Of a stretch of 64,000 bases of DNA, positions 21,833 to 34,826 are shown one piece after another. The stretch comes from Xylaria sp. FL1777. Its lineage: Eukaryota > Ascomycota > Sordariomycetes > Xylariales > Xylariaceae. Position 1 is the first letter of the stretch. Every line of letters starts with the position of its first letter. The DNA is taken from NCBI GenBank assembly GCA_022578965.1, contig MU400593.1, forward strand, positions 62,001 through 126,000, in the 5' to 3' direction. A model generated the notes under the pieces. The model had not been told where the DNA came from, made no database searches, and was given only the letters and a program-made list of their open reading frames with translations. The position numbers and the translations under genes are program-made.

Positions 21833-24800
21833 GTTGGGCTCGCATAAATTACGTCGTCAGCCTGATAGCCTCGAAGAGGAGCGGGTGTTGGCGGGTTGGT
21901 CCGGATCACCGCAAATACTGACTGCCGGGGACAATGAAAAAGATGGGAATGGCAGGATCAGGCGTAAATCAAGCGCGCGGAGGAAACAAACGTAGTCAAG
22001 TCGGAAAGGAAGCAACTCGGCTTCGCAAGTGAACGTTGGTTTCGCGAAAGGTTTCGCTGGTGTAGTAGGCTTGCTCTGCTGAGTCGGGTTGCCTTGGCCA
22101 GGACCTCGACAGGGCCCAAGTCCACCAAGCGCTAATGCGGCCAGCGACGTAATGCAACGGGGGCTGGGTTTACGTGGCGCGCTACTTAGCGTGGCTGAGC
22201 CTGGCCCTAGGACCCAGTACACTGGAGTCGCTGCCTGCGTTGCAGAACAGCTGGATCGCCTACCGACCTGTTAGTTAGGCTTGATGTGACACCACTTCTT
22301 TTGAGCACGAAGGCTCGACCAAGGAAAAACGCAAGGCTTGTATACCCGCTTATATAACACAAACTTGTGACTTGACGATTTAGATAATATTAACAATCTT
22401 AACTTAAATGTGCACTACACAACTACTTCTTGGAAGATCGTGGCAAGCTGCTGTCCTGTCCTGCCCTATGCTATTTGTCACTTGTCACCGTCCAAGACTA
22501 TCATCGTCATTGTTATCGCAATGCGCCATTTCTGCTCTTCTGCTCGAACAATCTCCTGGCAGTTTATTGGAGGATATGGAGCTAGGTAAATTCACCTTCG
22601 AAAATCGACAGAACCCGACGTGGATACCCATTTTCATAGCATCTGGCATTCGAAGGACAGATTCCACACTCAGTTAAGCAGCTTAGCTCATCAACTCTAT
22701 CGTCTGCTAAATGTAACCCTCAGGTTCAAATACGCTACCTAGTATACAGTTATCGACGTAGCATGGGTAGTGAGTATCTATAGTAATTAACAGGCCCTCG
22801 TGGAAGTCTTGCTTCGTCAACATATATATCGGCTTAACGGAAACTTCAGTCTCCGTTTAACTGCTTCCTTGTTCGGTATCTTCATTTCCGGCACTACAAC
22901 TTAATCCCGGCTTGTCACGGCTCCCGAATACTGTTCCCAAGACGGACTTGATGCTTCAATCCTAGAATTAGCCACGAAGTGTAATAACCGCCAGGTCTCT
23001 TTATAGGAAGCAGCATCGGCGTTGCTCTGCCATCTAACAACCACTTTACAGTCCATGTTTATGTCGAAACTAGAATAATATACGATAGCAAGTCCAAGGG
23101 CCAACGGACCAGAGCATTTACAATACATTATACAGTTATACTAAGCGGGATTTCGAACTCCAAGATTGCCAGACGAGTATGGCCTAAGGCTTGGGAATTA
23201 CTGTTCAGTATATCTCAGGATTTCAACTCAGCGAGAGATGTCTCTCCGAGGATAGCTATCCTGAGCGTGTGCGCGCCGTTCTCAAACACCTTGGGTTATT
23301 AAGACTGCTAGCACTATAAAGCCCCTTCTACTAGAAAAGGGGCATCGAGTGATTCCTACGCTTCTGCCCTAAATAGGGTTGATACATAATACGAGTCGAT
23401 GGAATGCGAGACTCTGTGCGTACGGCTTACATGATTCTCTATCCTGCCATCAAGGATTCAAAAGGATAGGTACTGGTGGGTAGTTGTGGAGTGAAATGTT
23501 TAACGCATAATCATGGCTTTCCTGGCCCGTACTTAAGTAGTAGGTACCTATCTTGAAGCCTGTTCTTCGTTTTCTTGCACAGTACCTAAGAGACATGGTC
23601 GGCAAAAGGAAGCTTAAAACGGGGAAAAGATACGGCCGCCCTTGAAACCGAACTCACGCCTCTAGCTCCACACTGCTGCCTACGCAGTAGGTACGAACTA
23701 CCTCTACAATAGGTGCCTATCATGTAGGTAGTACTTAACACAGCATCGCACAGGTTATAACATTGGTAGGTACCTTATGTATCCGTCCAGTGAGAGCTGT
23801 ACCATAATGCTGTTGAATGGGAATTCTTTTACTTGTCATAACCAGTTTACTAATAGCACTGGCCTAGATACCAACCTATTATTTACTTACTTCTCCACTT
23901 GCAACAAATCGTAGACCAATCAAATCCAATAGGATGATACAACTAGGCGGAAGGCAGAAGCAGCTCGCGTAGATACATAGGGTAAGTAGATAGGCACTTC
24001 GTGACTGCATTTTCGTTAAGACAAAGAAAAATCAATTGATATTTAAACCACCTACATACTTACCTATACCTACCTACCTACATTACCTACCTACGTACAA
24101 ATCTCATCCAGCCCTGCATTTACAATCCTTCGTGCAAGCAGACAGACAAGCTCAAGTAGCCTTTTAGAAAAGCCCCCAATTACCACCAAGCTACTGTAGC
24201 TGAAACATGCTGGCTTGCAACTTATCCAGTTTACCAGAGACGGACATCTGCGTCTCCGTCATAACTGGCCAACCACGGCTTCGCATCCAAACCACATCTT
24301 GGGTGGTGCAGCAGGCCCTAGCTCAGGAACCGGTTTGTGGCAAGGCTTCGCGCATCTCCTACCACTGACAGGTGTTGTTTCTAAACACAGCCCGTCCCAC
24401 GATGCCATTAGATGCGACCTTGGAAGCTTCGATTTCTCATACTGTTTCTCAGTCCGACCCATGCCTGAGCCTCATTGTTGTCGCGAGGCCTGATCCATCG
24501 GCAGCCATGACACTCCAGAGCTTCGTAACTCCTAACAGGGTTGGTCGACGGCGTCTGTCCTTCCTCGGCCCGTACCCCTGAGTCAATAGGGTAGTCGAGG
24601 TGTGGCTGACTGTCGCCAGCCGCTAACTGTTCCAGATACGGCAGCACCTGTTGAAGGGAGCTTGGGAGCTTAGGAGCTTAGGGGTAAGGGCGCATATAGC
24701 TGTACGTGATTTTTAGCGACCCAAAGTCCAAGGCGTCCGAGGCAGCGCTTAGCCCCGCTATTCGATGATCACGCATTGAAGGGACGGCCGTAATATTTAT

Positions 24801-26710
24801 GTTCTTCGTTAAGAAAATCCCACGTGAGATGTGTTGGCAGGCCGAAAATCCGTCGAATGATCATGAGGCCACTTGACAATCAAGGCCCGGCTGCTCTTCA
24901 TATATACACCACGGCTGTTGAGGCTCTGTTCAGCCCTGCGTTGAAGAGGAAAGTGGCCTGATTGTTAATCGTACGATTTTCTCCCAGATCCGTCATGCAC
25001 AAATACTCCCCCGGGATCTCACCTTGCCATTGGCTGTCACTCGCGCGCAAGAGAGTGATTGTTGAAGAACCTCCCGAGCACATCACTCACAGGTCTTGGC
25101 AGGGGATCTCGGCACCCTACCGTGCCGCATGGTCGACAACATGGATGGGCGAAATGCATCTTATTACCATGCCATTGCCGGATGTCCCCAGCAATGAAGC
25201 AGACTAGTATACAGCACTATGTAGGGACTTTTCGACGTTTCTCTCGAGATACGGATGAACAGGGGCATTTCGTGGGACGTCAACAGACATGCTGCAGACC
25301 GTAGAGCTTGGCTGATCTGCCACCCGCGCTAACTCCCCCAACCTGAGGCCAATCTGTAACGGTAATGGGTCTACTACCCCATGCAGTGCCCCTGTCCGCA
25401 CCCTTGCCTTTTTCACTCAGTAGTCGCCTTCCCCTTGGCCCCTTGTTCCTCTGCATTGGTGCCACTATTCCTCTAATTCCCATTGGCTGTATGCACGATA
25501 CCATCGCTACAGTGGACGAATCCGCGATGGTGAGCAACCGCCCGCCAACCTCGCCGTTCCATAATTAACCCTAGCTTGACCAGTCAATTGGGAGACAGAG
25601 ATGCTCACTTGGCCATAATTAGGCTTCTTGGATAGAGTGCCAGATAGTAGGCCAGATGTCGTACATTAGGCGCTTCAACCCATCTATTTCTCGATTTCCC
25701 TTTTTCTCTGTTGGTAATTGCTCAGCTGGGCGACATAAGAGGCTGAGGACATTGATGACTCTTCAGATGCGTATAGGATATCCCCTGGAGATTAACCGAC
25801 ACTCCTGGTTTAAGCCTCTCCACCCCCGGCACATCAAACCGCATCCGTCTCATCTACTGCACTACAGTTCACTCCGGCGCCGCTATCCGTTAGACTGACA
25901 TTCGCTCCACGGCGCATATGCAATCTGATACCTCATGGCCAGCCTGCGAAACTGTTTCTGACGTCTGATCAACCAAACCCGATCTTTTTCCACGATCCTT
26001 GCCTCTCTCGGTTAGGTGTCTTGGTGCTCCTGAGAACGGGAATCCCCTGTCCCAACTGGTTAGCTTCTCGACCATAACCTTTAGAGCTATAGTGGCCTGA
26101 ATAGACTTTACATTGACAGCAACCGTCATCTCAACTCTACGCCCGCGCGCGTTTCAAGATAGCTGACATCCGAATCATTCACCTTACCCTTGCTAATAGA
26201 AAACACCTCGTTTTCTGTTCCGGATCCTCCATTTCCCTTTTCACCCCTGGTCGCCTCTGTTTACAAGGGTCATCATCAATCCCTGAGCCTTGGGCTCGTC
26301 CTTTATGACCTTGTCGCTACCCACAGGGCCGTCACCTTCAACATCCTGTTCCCTCTTTACTCGGCTTCGAGGGTGTGGAAAGACTCTGCTGTATTCCTAG
26401 TCCACCACTTTCGCTTCATCCACTGCTGGTTCAGACCGTTCATTCATTCATTCGTTCTCTGGGTTATTTATTTCATTGGGGTTGGATCAGAGGCACTTCA
26501 GGCAGATTTGGAGGATAGGAGGACGAGAAGACGGGCAGAAGACACACATCCGAGTTTTGAACACCGATTCACGTCGCTCACGCTCACCATTGGATATCTC
26601 GTCTGTGGTGGCCATCCTATTAATCCGAACCGACTTACGCCGATAGTGTCGCAGGTCGACAATAATTTTGGATTCTTGCGTCGGTGAAGTGACAGACTAT
26701 CCTCGTCGCC
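21833..26710. other. 4.9-kb gene-free region with TAGGTA-type clusters
   Basis: This region lies between the myosin and noxB start codons. I find no ORF with recognisable motifs, and the open frames are short and compositionally random. The 21840-22260 part is GC-rich and is probably the myosin 5' UTR and promoter. Between 23520 and 24110 there are many copies of TAGGTA, GTACCTA and TACCTACC words. The last 500 bp before noxB is pyrimidine-rich and probably a long 5' UTR. It contains an open frame (26190-26687) that I do not regard as coding. Confidence 0.55.
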
Positions 26711-28601
26711 ATGGAGCTTGTCGCTTTGATAAAGAAGCAGTTTACTGCGAGCAAACTCATATTCCACTTTCTATTTTGGGGTTTTCATTGGGGTATTTTT
26801 GCGTGGGGCTGGTGAGTGAATTTCGAAGTTTCTTGTTTTGTAGTATTTTGACTGAATGAACAGGTATAAACAAGCGCACGAACCTCGGCTAGCCGCCCTG
26901 AACAGTCTAAAATGGTCGGTCTGGATTTCGCGAGGCGCTGGCTTTGTTCTATCATTTGACACCACATTCATCTTACTTCCAGTATGTCGCACAATAGTAA
27001 GATGGATTCGCCCCAAGATCAGGTTTTTGCCTCTGGACGAAAATATTTGGTTCCATCGTCAAGTCGCTTATGCCATGGTGCTCTTTACGCTGCTGCATGT
27101 GGCCGCACACTATGTCAAGTATATCATATCCAATCACCACGCTGAGTTCCCTGCTAATGTGCCCCCAGCTTTTACAATGTCGAAAAGACACAGGTTAGAC
27201 CTCAGACGGCTATCGAGATTCACTATACTCAGGCCGGTGGTTTGACAGGGCATATCATGCTTTTCTGCATGTTGTTAATGTATACAACGGCTCATCATCG
27301 TATCCGACAACAGTCGTTCGAAACATTTTGGTATACGCATCATTTATTCATCCCATTCTTGCTTGGAATGTACACCCATGCCGTCGGATGCTTTGTCCGT
27401 GACACCGCCAACCCTATCTCTCCTTTCGCTGGTGACTTATTCTGGAATCATTGTATCGGCTACCAAGGCTGGCGATGGGAACTTTTTGCCGGAGGACTTT
27501 ATCTTATTGAGCGACTATATCGTGAGGTCCGTGCTAAGCGCCCGACAAAGATCACTCGAGTAGTCCGACATCCCTATGGTGAGTGCATTTGACCCTGTTT
27601 ACTCCATTGGCTGCTAATAAATCATAGATGTCGTTGAAATTCAGTTCGAAAAGCCGTCTTTCAAGTACAAGGCCGGCCAGTGGCTCTTTTTACAGGTGCC
27701 GAGCTTGTCGAGCTACCAGTGGCACCCGTTTACCATCACATCTTGCCCCTATGACCCTTATGTCTCTGTACACGTCCGACAAGTCGGTGATTTCACAAGG
27801 GCGTTAGGTGATGCTGTCGGAGCAGGTGGGGCTCAGGCCAAACTCTACGAAGGCGTCGACCCGATGGGAATGTACGAGGTCGCCCTCCAGAACGGCCAAC
27901 AGATGCCGCAACTCCGCATCGACGGCCCCTATGGTGCCCCTGCCGAGGACGTGTTTGACAACGAGATTGCAGTCCTAATCGGTACGGGTATTGGCGTCAC
28001 GCCGTGGGCTTCCATCCTAAAGAACATCTGGCATCTGCGAAATAGCCCCAACCCGCCAACCCGTCTTCGCCGAGTTGAATTTATTTGGGTTTGTAAAGAC
28101 ACGGGGTCGTTTGAATGGTTCCAGACACTACTCTCGTCACTCGAGTCACAAAGTTTAGAGGCTGCGCGCATTCCAGGCAGCAATGGCGTCGAGTTCCTCA
28201 AGATCCATACCTTCCTTACGCAAAAGCTGGACATGGACACTACTCAGAACATCGTGCTCAACAGTGTCGGCTCCGATGTTGACCCCTTAACTGAGCTCAA
28301 GGCGAGGACTAACTTTGGCCGCCCCAATTTCGCCAGTATCTTTGAAGCCATGCGAAATGGAATTCTTGACCGAAGCTACATCAATGGACTAGAGGGTAGT
28401 ATGCAGACTACAGTGGGTGTGTACTTCTGCGGCCCTTCCGTAGCTGGTAAGTCGTCGAGAATCTTCTCATTTAGCCCTTCGTTGTTGTTTTTTTTTTTTT
28501 TTTTTTTGCTAACACCACTTACAGCTCGGGACATTAAGAAGGCTGCTAAGGCCGCAACTTGCAGAGAAGTTCGGTTCCGATTCTGGAAAGAGCACTTCTA
28601 A
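26711..28601 (+). CDS. noxB: NADPH oxidase NoxB (Nox2-type)
   Basis: Five exons (26711-26811, 26864-27118, 27169-27578, 27628-28446, 28525-28601) sum to 1,662 nt and 553 residues. Six membrane spans lie in the N-terminal half. The four haem ligands are clear: H98 and H112 (14 apart), and H176 and H189 (13 apart). The FAD site HPFTITSCP, the GPYGAP loop and the NADPH-binding GIGVTPW follow, and the protein ends RFWKEHF. It transfers electrons from cytosolic NADPH through FAD and two haems to oxygen, making superoxide. In fungi NoxB works with NoxR and a tetraspanin in ascospore germination and infection structures. No EF-hand extension is present, so it is not NoxC. Exon 3 is entered by a 50-nt intron, and a 24-base poly-T tract lies in intron 4. 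Confidence 0.97.
28486..28509 (+). repeat. Poly-T tract in noxB intron 4
   Basis: An uninterrupted run of T precedes the CTAAC branch site and the ACAG acceptor of the last intron. It probably varies in length between strains. Confidence 0.8.
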
Positions 28602-29594
28602 GCATCTATTTTCATTTCAATGTACCGTTTTATGCATCATGGCATTGATTTACACAAAGTTACGGAGAGTTTCAACTCAACAGCGAATGATATGGACTTA
28701 GAGACACATTTTGAGTCTTTGATTGGAGGGCACGTTAATTGCCGCTGGAAGCTCGCACGTCCAACCCCCAACTACTGGTGATAGGACTTAAAGCGTGGCC
28801 ACACTGTGGCAGCTGTAGATAGTCTCTGGTGGAGGCTCAGGCTTCTGTGTCACAGATTACATATGCATATGTCAATTTAGTATACCTACAATCTAGCGAG
28901 ACGCTTTTAATACCCAGCAGACTTTTTTTTTCAGACTAGTACTACCAACAGACATAATGCCTGAAGTTAACCAATAATTGCCAGAAAGAACAGTTTGTGT
29001 TATTGGGCGGCTCTCGAGACCTGTGGCACTGTCACTTGAGACGTCGCGGGATTTTGGCTGGTGTAGATGTTTCATACTGAGCCCCTGGCGATCCAGCTTG
29101 TCTCCCTGACAGGTAAATAATCCCAAAATCACCACTCCCACTAATGCTATTAAACGATATTCGGTCTGGAAGTTGGAGCGCACTGGCGGGAGGATTGCAT
29201 ATCATGTAGTGTAACAGGTATAGTAGTAAAAGTTTTAGCAACCGTCGTTGGCATCAATATACTCTCCTAACTTTAAACAGGCCAATTCTAAGTAAGGCAA
29301 CGAACACTGAGCTCGTGGATACTTCTGCGGTCAGCAATAAGCGGCCAGTATAGGTAATAAGTGGGTAGATTAAAACATTGTAAATTAAATGAGAATTAGA
29401 GCCTTCTAGAATTGTGCCCACCTAGAATCACTATATGTATATCTGTTGTTCGCCGATGCTCTCTTAGCCAACGAGTATTAGCAATTGGCCCTAGATAGGG
29501 CCAACTTTCAACGAGAATCTAGCTGCATTTTTGAAATTTCCTATTCGATATTCGCTGCGTATATACCGCCCTCTACTCCTCGGTTCGCTTCGAT
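28602..29594. other. Convergent intergenic gap
   Basis: About 1 kb lies between the noxB stop and the Ost-alpha-like stop. Two overlapping minus-strand frames (29183-28893 and 29241-29032) each begin with a hydrophobic, signal-like segment, but they conflict with each other and I recognise neither. Confidence 0.5.
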
Positions 29595-31380
29595 TTAAGA
29601 ATCTTGATTCGGCGCTGAGATATTCGCCACCTGTTGTTGATACGGCGACTTTCTTTCCGCCAGGTCCTGAGTACTATTGCTGTCAAGCCGCACATGACGA
29701 CCCGAGGGGATTTCCAAGCCCTGCATCTCGGCCTCCTTCTTCTCGATCTCCTGGCGGATGTGGAAGCTGAACTGGATCAAGGCGAAGATATCGCGGATAT
29801 CGAAGACTTTGTAGATCTTGGCAGTCGCGCATGGTCAGCACAGACATATTTTTTTAAAAAGGCCGTCATAATTTGGATCGATTAACTCCCGTGCTTGCCC
29901 GAGGTCATAGACACAAAGGATATGAAAGATGAAGAACTTACCAAACGCCAGCCATACCCCTCGTACTGCTGTCCCGCGCGCTTCTGCTCGTCTGATAGCT
30001 GGTACATGCTCATGCTGTAGGCGTAGTGGAAGAATAGCGAGAAGATGACGAGCTCGACCTCTACGACTAGCGCGGGAATGCCAGTTATGAAATCGACCTG
30101 GCTTATCGTCTTAGAATTGGTTACCGAGGACGGCGCCTTGGAGTCGATGATTGAGAAGATGAACTATTGCCAGCATGATATCAGTACCTCCCCTTCTCAA
30201 AGACCTCTCTATGTTGAACGTTCAACCACAAGGGAATTCCGGAGACAACTCACGTCCTGCGCCACCTGCAAGAAAATCAACGCCTTGAAAGCCCAAAGCT
30301 TCGCTATAGCCCTGTGTTTCTTCACCTCGGACCTAACCGCCAGCGTGGTGCGCAGCACGGCAAGGAGCGCGCTGAACGTGCTGATGGTCTTAACCACAAG
30401 CAGGTAGATATGCGCGTGGTGGGGATCGTGCGCTGTCAGACAATAGACGTTTACAGCCTGGGTGGCGATGATCGCGATGGCCACGGCCGAGGCGACAGGG
30501 ATGTTCTGCGCGAGGCCGATCCAGTTCCTTCGGAAGAGGCTGAAGACGCGTTTATCGGTGATGGAGACGCCGAGCAGCCGCGCACGGGTCACTAGTGGTG
30601 AGAGGAAGACGGTGCGGCGCGAGGGCGGAGACTCTAGGGATGGTGGCGGCCCGGATACGGGGGCGGCCAGCGTCTCGCAGATGAACAGGAAGAAGCACAC
30701 GAGCGTCACCGGCTCGCAGAACACGATGATCGCGGACAGGTAGACGTAGTACCGCGGGATGTAGACCCCCACCCAGAACACGACGGCGATGATAGGCAGG
30801 AGCAGGCAGATCCTATTTAGAACGCTGGAGTCAGTAAATTCTGCATGTGATAAGAATTCTTCAGAGTCTCCGGAGCTTGCAGGAGCAGCAAGAGCAGGAT
30901 ATTCTAAATTAGGAGATTTGTGACTCTGAGACATTCTATAAGGGGGTTCAAAAGGCTCCAGCGGCTAACCTGATAATGTATATCTGTTCGCGCGGCCGGC
31001 TCATGTGCGTTGCGTGCCGCCATATCAGGGCCGACGTCACCAGGATAGAGAAGAGGGCTAACACACCCGATACGATGGTGTTCACATGGTAGAAGTCTTT
31101 TGATCCGACGATCGGCTCTGTCGGGACTGTATCGGCAATATCTCTGTTAGCAGTGATTCAGCTGCCAAGTTAAGTTGGTTAGGTAAACATAAATAATATT
31201 AGTCGATCGTTTTCGGTAAGGAAGGAAGCCGTACAACTTCGATCCATTCCATAAAAAACTTAACTCTCAACTCGTGGACGAGAAAAACATACCAGGATCA
31301 AGCGGGGACGGCAACTTGCACGACGGATCACTACTCCTGGGCGACAGCATTGCCAGGCCGTCCATAATATGTCCCGTCAT
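29595..31380 (-). CDS. Ost-alpha/TMEM184 (DUF300) membrane protein
   Basis: Five exons (31380-31293, 31141-30970, 30812-30254, 30163-29942, 29816-29595) give 420 residues in phase. Seven membrane segments can be followed. The first is the VLALFSILVTSALIWRH span, ending in HMSRPREQIYIIR, the positively charged loop typical of the Solute_trans_a family. It is followed by ICLLLPIIAVVFW, PRYYVYLSAIIVFCEPVTLVCFFLFI, a loop with a proline-rich insert, FRRNWIGLAQNIPVASAVAIAI and the later spans. The C-terminal tail is charged. Homologues in animals form organic-solute transporters; fungal members sit in vacuolar or endosomal membranes with undefined cargo. The acceptors of exon 2 (GAG) and exon 5 (AAG) are non-ideal. 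Confidence 0.85.
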
Positions 31381-32947
31381 TCACAATATCGAATACAACA
31401 ATCGTGCAATCGAATGACCGTTTGAGGCCCGAAATATCGAAATATCGAAATATCGAAAACTCCAGACAGATGAGCAGAAAACCCGAATTGATACCCCAAG
31501 AATGAGAGGGATTTCACACATTATTATACATAGTAAGCCACCGTACACCAGGAACTCCAAACCCGTTTTATTATAGCTGAGGTAACTGAGAGAGAGTATA
31601 GGGTATCCCAATTTACATTGTCGTACACTAGTACTAATATGGCCGATGTTGCAATTGCACCTAGTATATACATTGACGACCCGCACGAGCAAGGGGAGAG
31701 ACAGGAAGTTGACCACAGCCGCTGGAGTCGCCGGGTACTGACCGGGTTGGACAGCGTAGCGTCTGTATGCAATGGACGCGCGTTAGGACAATGATAAGAT
31801 GGTTAAAGCTTAGTATACATACGCAGAGAAAACTAATTACCATAAGGATGCCAATTCGTAAAGCAGGCAGTGCGATTGCGATACCGAAGCTTTCTGGGGT
31901 CCAGACGTGTCGTCACTTGTGTCGTCGCTTATATGCGTACATAAGCCAGCATGCTGCTGCCTGAGTCCTCTGCACAGCCCTCTGCGAGATTATAACCACT
32001 GGTGTTGTGAAGTTTAAAGTGTCTCGGGTTCGGCACCTTACTTGCCCAAGGGGGCGCATTCTTCGACAATTTGATAAACTTGGGGGCTTGGCACCGCTCT
32101 GCAACCCAGCTTCCAGGGATGGCAATTGCTAGCGCTGCGCTAGAGAGTTGCATTTCAAGGGTGTTTGTTAGTAAACTCTTCAACATAGTGCAAAGCCTCC
32201 TTAGTCTATACCTAGTATATACGTCATATCTCCTTAAATACTCTTCTAGAATTAAGACGCGCCATTGTCTACCCGGAGGACAAATAGGCGAGGCAGTGTA
32301 CCTACCTATATTGCTCTATGCCGTCCTGCCGGCACTAAAAAGATGCTTATTTAAGAACCTACATTAATTCGACATCGGCATTTCCCATTCGAAATGACTA
32401 AGACAGGGTAAGTAGTATACGTAATTGCTTCTCATGGTCGAAGTTTGCGTTAACCTTGGTCTAGACTAGTCTACCCGAGCCTAGAGTATCCGCCCACATA
32501 CGAATATGCATATGCCATGCTTTCTCCATTATGAGGTATCTCGTAGCCAGCTCGAGACGCCAGCCAATAGGTAGATTCCGACGGTGGGAGGAAAGGAGAG
32601 CCACATGTTACGTGAGGCTTACCTGCGTCCTAGGGGCTGAGGGCACGATAAGGACGACATGCATGGCTACTTCGATGCATATAAGCTAGTAGCTCGCGTT
32701 ATTATGATAGGATAGATCAAAAGACGGCGCATTCGATGGCAGCCTCTAAGCCACAATAGAATGCGGGGGATATCTAGATTACTTCCCTAGATACTCCGTC
32801 AACCAGATTTCTCACTTCTCCGTTATCTTTTGCTGATCTCGCTGGTCTCCTGTGCCTATTTTCCCTAATACAGCTGTATCACCTCCCTAGGTAGTACAGC
32901 TACCCGAGAAAGTCATTACGGAAAGTAAACGCATAACAATAACTGAA
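31381..32947. other. Gene-poor gap
   Basis: No supported gene is seen. A tandem AAATATCG run occurs near 31430-31456. A minus-strand frame beginning at 32154 (MQLSSAALAIA) has a signal-like start and possible GTAAGG and CACCAG splice sites (reading to about 31940), but it is too weak to call. Confidence 0.5.
31430..31457 (+). repeat. Short AAATATCG tandem repeat
   Basis: Three consecutive 8-base units of the GAAATATC type lie upstream of the Ost-alpha-like gene start. Confidence 0.7.
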
Positions 32948-33239
32948 ATGGTATGTGTGATCCCATGTGTTACCATTCCCTTCATAACTCCAGCCAAAGC
33001 CCCTCACTCCGACATACCCCAAGCTATTATCAACATACGCATATTAATACATTTCGACCACGCAGCCAGGCGGGCTAGTGATTGGCGGTGTAGTTACTTG
33101 GGGTGGTGTACTCTGGACAGTTGTGGCATTCGAAGCCGGGTTTGCTAGCGGCGTGGCCGCCGGTATGGTGATACTTCGCCGGTGGTCTCCAGACGGGGGC
33201 AGTCAAGAAGCAAGGGTGCATAGCTCGGAGATACAATAA
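32948..33239 (+). CDS. Small 58-aa single-span membrane protein with ATG-only first exon
   Basis: The gene is too short for ordinary ORF screens. The ATG at 32948-32950 is followed at once by a GTATGT donor. The 115-nt intron (32951-33065) ends CACGCAG. The second exon, 33066-33239, then reads PGGLVIGGVVTWGGVLWTVV and onward to AFEAGFASGVAAGMVILRRW before a short polar tail (SPDGG to SSEIQ) and TAA. The product has one or two short hydrophobic, glycine-rich segments with an RR stop-transfer, and no cysteine. The phase is exact and the layout matches the myosin gene, whose first coding exon is also ATG only. I do not recognise the family. Support is the coherent hydrophobic frame, good splice signals and a codon composition distinct from the flanks. 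Confidence 0.5.
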
Positions 33240-34826
33240 ACTTCCTCCCAATACCCACGACTACACCCGGCTATCAGACGATTTGCAAATCAACAGTAGC
33301 TCCAAAGGGTCTCATATCAATCCAACCAGACATCGTCGGGGGGGTCGTGGTGGGATGATAGCGAAAGCAACAACAAGTGACACGATTTCACGAAGAATCG
33401 AATAGGCTTGAGACAGCTCCATGATTTCTACAACTATACAGCGACTAGTTCATTTCTTCCTTAATCAATTTCTACTTTTGGTTTGATGACTCGGCTGCAA
33501 CCTAAGGACAATGAAAGATGAAAAGAGGTGTCTCTAGTTGACCAACCCGCCCTATATCGTTAACATAATCACGATCTAAGTGTCTATGTCAATATTCCAT
33601 TCTGGATCGGATATGCTGCATCGTCAACATTTCAACCTGTTTAGGTAGTTGACTGTAAAAGATGTACCAACCCTACCACTCCAAGGTCCATCTTGAAGCA
33701 GCAGGTAAATAGTAAAAGGCAATGCTTACCGAAACCAAAGACTTAAGACGAAGCATGAAAGGTATTTTACCCTCTGTTTTAAGTAGAACATACATATAAG
33801 ATCCCAAGAGACGAGGACGCTAAAAAGCTAAATGCAGTGATTGGAGGCTTAGGTATAAAAAAACCAACTGAGTTTCCACTTAGTTTACGGGCAGTTAGGA
33901 CTTTGATACCATAGGAGGTTATGATTAAATTAAATGTCTTCCCAACCCTAAATACATTTAACTCACAGTTCAAAGCTGAAAAAATGCTAAAATATCTAAT
34001 TAGTACAGATCTAGGAGTTAAATGATTTGGTTAATAAACTCTAACAGAAATCCGCCCAAACAGCTAAGTTAGCTTTAGCTAGTTTTTGTGAGTTTATATA
34101 GGACTTTAGAGATATATAATTAGGGTATGAAAAGAGAATCGAGATGAGGTATTACGTTTCCGTATTATACACCCTGAATTCCCACTAAGGGTAAAGTTCC
34201 AAGCATTCGATAGCATAACCGATTCCTACAGTCTTCAAAATAGATATCAAGACCTTTTTAATTTTAGTGTACATTCCTACAGACATTGCGTCCCGTCTAG
34301 TATCAGCTTCTCCTTCTATACTTCCTTGGAATTTGATACAAGAATATGCAGAAGAGATCATCGGCCTCTTTCTCCCAGCAAGACAAGAAAATACGCGTAA
34401 CCATTAGTTTGCCCGAAGCTCTAGACTAGTATCGGTGCCGATTCGGCCAAACGACGTTACAATATACCCGAAAACTAGAGAACTCGCCCAATACTTGTTG
34501 TTTCATGGTTGTTGCTATTACATAAGCTGCAGAGCGCTTTGACATCAACTGCGCCTCATGGATATTGAAATCCGATTGGATGACCTTTGGAGATCATCCC
34601 CCATATATATTAATTCAGATACCGGTCTGCAATAATTGGCGAGATGGATAGTTGACTGATGATGTAGAAGACTATTATAACTACTGCCAATTAGGTAGGT
34701 GAGCAACCTGAACTCCTGTCGCGCAAATATGTCTAGCAGTCTATATATCTACATTCTATAGAGATGGTTCTACTGTGATTAACTGTCCATGAGACGTTGG
34801 GTTCCAGTGACCGTACACTCAAGCTC
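33240..34826. other. Gap with no recognised gene
   Basis: About 1.6 kb, AT-leaning between 33650 and 34260. Open frames are short and carry no motif. Confidence 0.6.

Noticed and set aside
26190..26687. 165-codon frame just upstream of noxB
   Set aside because: It is pyrimidine-rich, has no family motif and no splice that joins it to noxB; more likely the noxB leader.
28893..29241. Two overlapping minus-strand frames with signal-like starts
   Set aside because: They are mutually exclusive, lie in a convergent 3' gap, lack cysteines or motifs in number, and have no supporting splice structure.
31940..32154. Possible small secreted protein on the minus strand (MQLSSAALAIA start)
   Set aside because: The hydrophobic core is too short and the assumed intron is weak; no promoter element is visible.
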